A stretch of DNA of 10,104 nt from the NCBI GenBank assembly GCA_900551205.1, contig URUW01000053.1, positions 1 through 10,104 on the forward strand, written 5' to 3'. Positions within the stretch are counted from its first letter, which is position 1, and the number at the start of each line of letters is the position of its first letter. Both the position numbers and the translations under genes were made by a program. The stretch is from an uncultured Collinsella sp. Its GTDB lineage: Bacteria > Actinomycetota > Coriobacteriia > Coriobacteriales > Coriobacteriaceae. Below, one piece after another: positions 7,604-10,104 of this stretch. Below the pieces are notes generated by a model. The model saw only the letters and a list, made by a program, of their open reading frames with translations, was not told the DNA's origin and made no database searches.

Positions 7604-7633
7604 ATTGTACCCTCGTTTGCGAGCGGGAGTCAT
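7604..7633 (-). promoter_or_regulatory. Predicted promoter of the mrp operon
   Basis: On the minus strand ATGACT (7633-7628, four of six to TTGACA) and TACAAT (7609-7604, five of six to TATAAT) are separated by 18 bases. Transcription would start near 7597, giving a leader of about 49 bases before the mrp ATG. A short dyad CTCG-CAAA-CGAG lies in the spacer. This is the best sigma70-type promoter candidate in the window. Confidence 0.6.
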
Positions 7634-7644
7634 TTGCGATGCAT

Positions 7645-7679
7645 TTGGGCCGAGTGCGCTTGCAATATGATGGGCCCAA
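7645..7679 (-). repeat. Inverted repeat after the LtaS-like gene, weak terminator candidate
   Basis: TTGGGCC (7645-7651) and GGCCCAA (7673-7679) are perfect 7-bp arms around a 21-base loop that contains a smaller TGC-GCTT-GCA hairpin. It begins 15 bases after the stop of the minus-strand gene ending at 7694, the expected place for its terminator. No U-tract follows on the minus strand, so efficiency is doubtful. Confidence 0.4.
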
Positions 7680-7693
7680 GCGAATGGGCGGGC

Positions 7694-9847
7694 TTACTGA
7701 ACTTTGCTGGCGAACTCGAGGTACTGCATGCGCTGCAGCTTGTCGATCGTCGAGGCGTATGGGCTGTCTTCCGATTCCAAGTCGTAGCGCAGCCCGTCGG
7801 CACCGAGATAGCCGGCGACATTGATGGTGGGCACATCTGACCTTGTCGCAAGCAGGGCCTTTTGGTAATTGGTGAGCGGGGCGCCGATCTTATTAAGGGT
7901 AATGGCTGCAATCTCGTTTGCCCCGACGGTGTCGTAGACGTTGAGCTCGGTATTGCCGGCGATCTCATAGTTAGCCCAGACGAGATATGTCGACTGATAG
8001 ATACGGAAAGCGTGGCTTGCCGTATCTTCCTGAGGGTACAGCTCGTCGTTGAGAGTCGTTGCGGCGCTCGGCTGATGGTCGCCAAAAAAGACAAGAACAA
8101 CCGGTCTGCCGATATTGCGGAGCTCGTTGATAAAGTACTCGAGGTCCCGGTCGGATGCGTTGATGCAGGTGAGATAGGTGTTGAGCGCGCTGTTGGCGCC
8201 CTCGCTGGCTCCCTCGACCCAATAGTTTGTCAGCTCTTCGGCGGGAACGGTGCCATAGTCGTAGCCGCCGTGATTTTGCATCGTGACGTCAAAGATGAAC
8301 TGCGGCGCTTCGTCGGTTCTAAGCAGGTCGAGTATCTTGTCGTAGGTGGCGTAGTCGCATACGCCGGCATGGTAATAGGGCGCACCTTCGAAATCGCCGA
8401 TTGAAAGAAAGTCTCCAAAGCCCAGCTGCTGATAGATTTTATCTCGATGGTAGTTGACGGGGTTTTGCGGGTGCATAGCGGTAGCGGTATACCCAAGCTC
8501 TTTAAGGTCCTTTGCCAGGTTGTTGACGCCATTCATCTGATACAGTTGATAGGGAATTTTGCCTAATCCGACAAAGGCCGTTGTCGCTCCGGTCAAAAAT
8601 TCGAATTCGGAGTTCGCCGTTCCGCCACCGGCGACCGAAGCGAGCATGGTGCCGCGAACAAGTGTGTCGGGAAGCGAGTTGTAGAATGCGGGGCCGGTGT
8701 ACCCGGCCGCCTGGAGCTGCTCAAAGCACGAAAGGTCGCTAAAACTCTCGTTCATGACGGCAACAATCGTCGGCTTGATTTCATTGAACTGGGCAACGGC
8801 CGCCGCGCGCTGTTCGCTCGAGCCATATGTGCTGTCGTAGACGGTGGCGAGCTCCTGCTCGATGCTCTGCGCCTCATCGGGCGTATAGTCTTCGGGCTTC
8901 TCAATGGGCAACTCGTTGACCATTTCGGTGAACGAAGTGATAAAACCCTGAGACGCATACGTGGTGATGGGCTGCCAACGGTCAAATCCAAAATCCAGCG
9001 CCTGCTCCAAGTCGATGTTGGAAAAGCCTGAGAGCCCCACAACGGTCACTAGCAGAAAAGCACAGAGGTTAGCGGCGATAGCGGGGAAGACATGGGTGGG
9101 CGTACGGAGCTTTCGCGGTCGGATGAGCGAAAGAAGCCCCAGGGAAATCTCCAGCAGGGCGAGAGAGGTTACGATTCCGGCGGTAAAGGTAAACTCGTAT
9201 CCCTCGCTCACTTCCATTGCGGTGCCAAGGGCCAAGATATCGCTTGGCAGGATGGCTTCGCCTTTAAACGTTATGACGAAGTGCTCGGCAATGCCAAGGA
9301 TGCAACAGACGACGGGCACGAGGGCCATGACGCCTCCATGACGCTGCCCCACCAAATAAAGGGAGAGCAGAACCGTCGCGAGCAGCCCGACGGAAAACCC
9401 GAATGAGTTGGCGGGAATGCGATAGAACGTTTCGTTGCAGGCAATTTCGAGTGAAACGAACGAGAGCGCTGAAACAGCGGCGATGACAAGGATGTCACGG
9501 CAAATACAGGCAACCGTTCCCGTCGCAAGGTCGGTTTGGTCGATAAGTCCCGAAACCAAGGGCTCGACAAGAAGCATGACGGCGGCAGCACCGAGCGCCG
9601 AATAAGAAAGGACCCATAGGGAGCTGCCCTCATTTACGAGCAATTGATTCGTAACCCATGCAGCTACCACGCCGAGCGGGATGAGGAGCGTCGCGCACCA
9701 AAAGACGCGGGCAATGGGTGGCTTTTCGTTGCGTTTGATTGAAAAATACACGCGCACGACGACGGCGGCCACGATAAGGACGGCGATGAATATGGGCAGA
9801 TTGGCCATGTCGCTCGAAGTGATTTCAAGGGGGATATCTTCGGTCAT
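7694..9847 (-). CDS. LtaS-like membrane phosphoglycerol transferase (sulfatase/alkaline phosphatase superfamily)
   Basis: The LtaS/MdoB group (COG1368) transfers phosphoglycerol from phosphatidylglycerol to a glycolipid or glycan outside the membrane. The 717-residue protein has about eight hydrophobic segments (roughly 16-35, 47-68, 77-98, 117-136, 148-167, 172-193, 221-243, 253-273), then an extracellular catalytic domain. Positive loops (SIKRNEK, QRH, RPRKLR) fit an N-outside, C-outside topology. Catalytic residues are visible by comparison with S. aureus LtaS: metal-binding E367 in MNESFSD, nucleophile T410 in GGGTANSEF, H526 in QNHGGY and D590-H591 in FGDHQPS. The substrate is not deducible: it could be lipoteichoic acid, another glycolipid or a modified polysaccharide. 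The frame extends back to 9922, but the ATG at 9847 has AGAGGA 6 bases upstream. It is monocistronic or the first gene of the minus-strand block. Confidence 0.9.
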   Translation of the reverse strand: MTEDIPLEITSSDMANLPIFIAVLIVAAVVVRVYFSIKRNEKPPIARVFWCATLLIPLGVVAAWVTNQLLVNEGSSLWVLSYSALGAAAVMLLVEPLVSGLIDQTDLATGTVACICRDILVIAAVSALSFVSLEIACNETFYRIPANSFGFSVGLLATVLLSLYLVGQRHGGVMALVPVVCCILGIAEHFVITFKGEAILPSDILALGTAMEVSEGYEFTFTAGIVTSLALLEISLGLLSLIRPRKLRTPTHVFPAIAANLCAFLLVTVVGLSGFSNIDLEQALDFGFDRWQPITTYASQGFITSFTEMVNELPIEKPEDYTPDEAQSIEQELATVYDSTYGSSEQRAAAVAQFNEIKPTIVAVMNESFSDLSCFEQLQAAGYTGPAFYNSLPDTLVRGTMLASVAGGGTANSEFEFLTGATTAFVGLGKIPYQLYQMNGVNNLAKDLKELGYTATAMHPQNPVNYHRDKIYQQLGFGDFLSIGDFEGAPYYHAGVCDYATYDKILDLLRTDEAPQFIFDVTMQNHGGYDYGTVPAEELTNYWVEGASEGANSALNTYLTCINASDRDLEYFINELRNIGRPVVLVFFGDHQPSAATTLNDELYPQEDTASHAFRIYQSTYLVWANYEIAGNTELNVYDTVGANEIAAITLNKIGAPLTNYQKALLATRSDVPTINVAGYLGADGLRYDLESEDSPYASTIDKLQRMQYLEFASKVQ

Positions 9848-9885
9848 GGACGTTCCTCTGGTACAGCAAATTAAGTTCAGCATTA

Positions 9886-9898
9886 GATTACTGTAACC
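9886..9898. promoter_or_regulatory. Imperfect dyad near the LtaS-like gene start
   Basis: GATTAC (9886-9891) and GTAACC (9893-9898) form a dyad with one mismatch around a single T. It overlaps a minus-strand TCTAAT (9887-9882), five of six to a -10 box, for which no good -35 is seen. This could be an operator for the LtaS-like gene; evidence is by position and symmetry only. Confidence 0.25.
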
Positions 9899-9929
9899 TT
9901 TCCACGGCATTTCGAGAAACAAAGCGCCC

Positions 9930-9957
9930 GATACGCAAAGCTAAAGGTCTGCGAATC
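9930..9957. repeat. Inverted repeat in the divergent uvrA/LtaS-like region
   Basis: GATACGCA (9930-9937) and TGCGAATC (9950-9957) are 8-base arms complementary at seven positions, separated by 12 bases. They lie midway between two divergent genes. No T-run follows on either strand, so this is more likely a protein-binding dyad or chance than a terminator. Confidence 0.35.
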
Positions 9958-9965
9958 TTGTATCA

Positions 9966-9979
9966 CGAACATCTGTGCG
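9966..9979 (+). promoter_or_regulatory. Possible LexA-type (SOS) box upstream of uvrA
   Basis: CGAAC-ATCT-GTGCG differs at one base from the CGAAC-N4-GTTCG operator bound by LexA in Gram-positive bacteria and actinobacteria, where uvrA is often SOS-regulated. It lies 62 bases upstream of the uvrA ATG and covers the expected -35 zone of a weak -10-like TAAACT (9992-9997). Single-mismatch sites occur by chance, so this is suggestive only. Confidence 0.3.
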
Positions 9980-10040
9980 CGTTGAGTGCGCTAAACTCAT
10001 CGACGGTGTGATTTGAAGTTATAGGAGGCAAGGAGCTTCC

Positions 10041-10104
10041 ATGTCTGATTCCTCTATCGTTATTCGCGGTGCGCGCGAGCACAACTTGCGCGATATCGAT
10101 GTAT
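10041..10104 (+). CDS. uvrA: Excinuclease ABC subunit UvrA, N-terminal fragment (runs off window)
   Basis: UvrA is the ABC-type ATPase that finds DNA lesions and loads UvrB. Only the first 21 codons are present, cut by the window edge. They include IRGAREHNLRDID (8-20), matching the UvrA N-terminal pattern (VRGARTHNLKNIN in E. coli), which precedes the first nucleotide-binding domain. Two Shine-Dalgarno-like sequences stand in tandem, AGGAGG (10023-10028) and AAGGAG (10030-10035); the second is 5 bases before the ATG and is well placed. Presence of uvrB in the same window, pointing the same way, supports the call. The remainder of the protein, including Walker motifs and zinc fingers, cannot be assessed. 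Confidence 0.93.
   Translation, partial: MSDSSIVIRGAREHNLRDIDV

Noticed and set aside
9848..9922. Longer N terminus of the LtaS-like protein
   Set aside because: No ribosome site near 9922, and the ATG at 9847 has AGAGGA at a 6-base spacing; the extra residues cover the likely promoter.
1..10104. CRISPR arrays, tRNA or rRNA genes, insertion sequences, phage or toxin-antitoxin genes
   Set aside because: No repeated spacer pattern, cloverleaf, transposase or integrase motif was found; coding density is high and every long stretch is explained by conserved housekeeping-type genes.

Overview
This window looks like chromosomal DNA from a Gram-positive gut actinobacterium of the Coriobacteriia, with Collinsella or a close relative the most likely source. 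That is an inference from gene content, protein sequence style, moderately high G+C and strong AGGAGG-type ribosome binding sites; no rRNA or other marker is present to confirm it. All genes are intact except the last, which runs off the right edge. There is no sign of mobile DNA, CRISPR, tRNA or rRNA, and no gap between genes exceeds 300 bases.

Layout. A near-perfect intrinsic terminator (1-30) closes an unseen upstream gene. A plus-strand group follows: coaE (158-799, last step of coenzyme A synthesis), a small Slt-family lytic transglycosylase (792-1373, overlapping coaE by 8 bases) and uvrB (1425-3665, nucleotide excision repair), which ends at a terminator hairpin (3671-3711). Converging on it are four minus-strand genes. 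Read in their own direction they are an LtaS-like membrane phosphoglycerol transferase (9847-7694), an Mrp/NBP35-type P-loop ATPase (7548-6718), an HI0933/YhiN-type flavoprotein (6717-5452) and a larger COG2509-type FAD-dependent dehydrogenase (5371-3731). A 193-base divergent region (9848-10040) then leads to the start of uvrA (10041 to the edge).

How the genes relate. UvrB and UvrA form the UvrAB damage-recognition complex, and here their genes flank the minus-strand block. The Mrp ATPase and HI0933 flavoprotein genes abut with no spare base (TAA directly followed by GTG) and should be co-transcribed. The COG2509 flavoprotein follows after an 80-base gap holding a TATAAT box and a terminator-like hairpin, so its expression may be separately controlled. 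The lytic transglycosylase and LtaS-like protein act at the cell envelope; the others are cytoplasmic.

No clear new system was found. The best leads are the hairpin/promoter arrangement before the COG2509 gene, the eight-helix N-out topology of the LtaS-like enzyme, the reduced cysteine set in the Mrp protein, and the dyads in the uvrA-ltaS divergent region.
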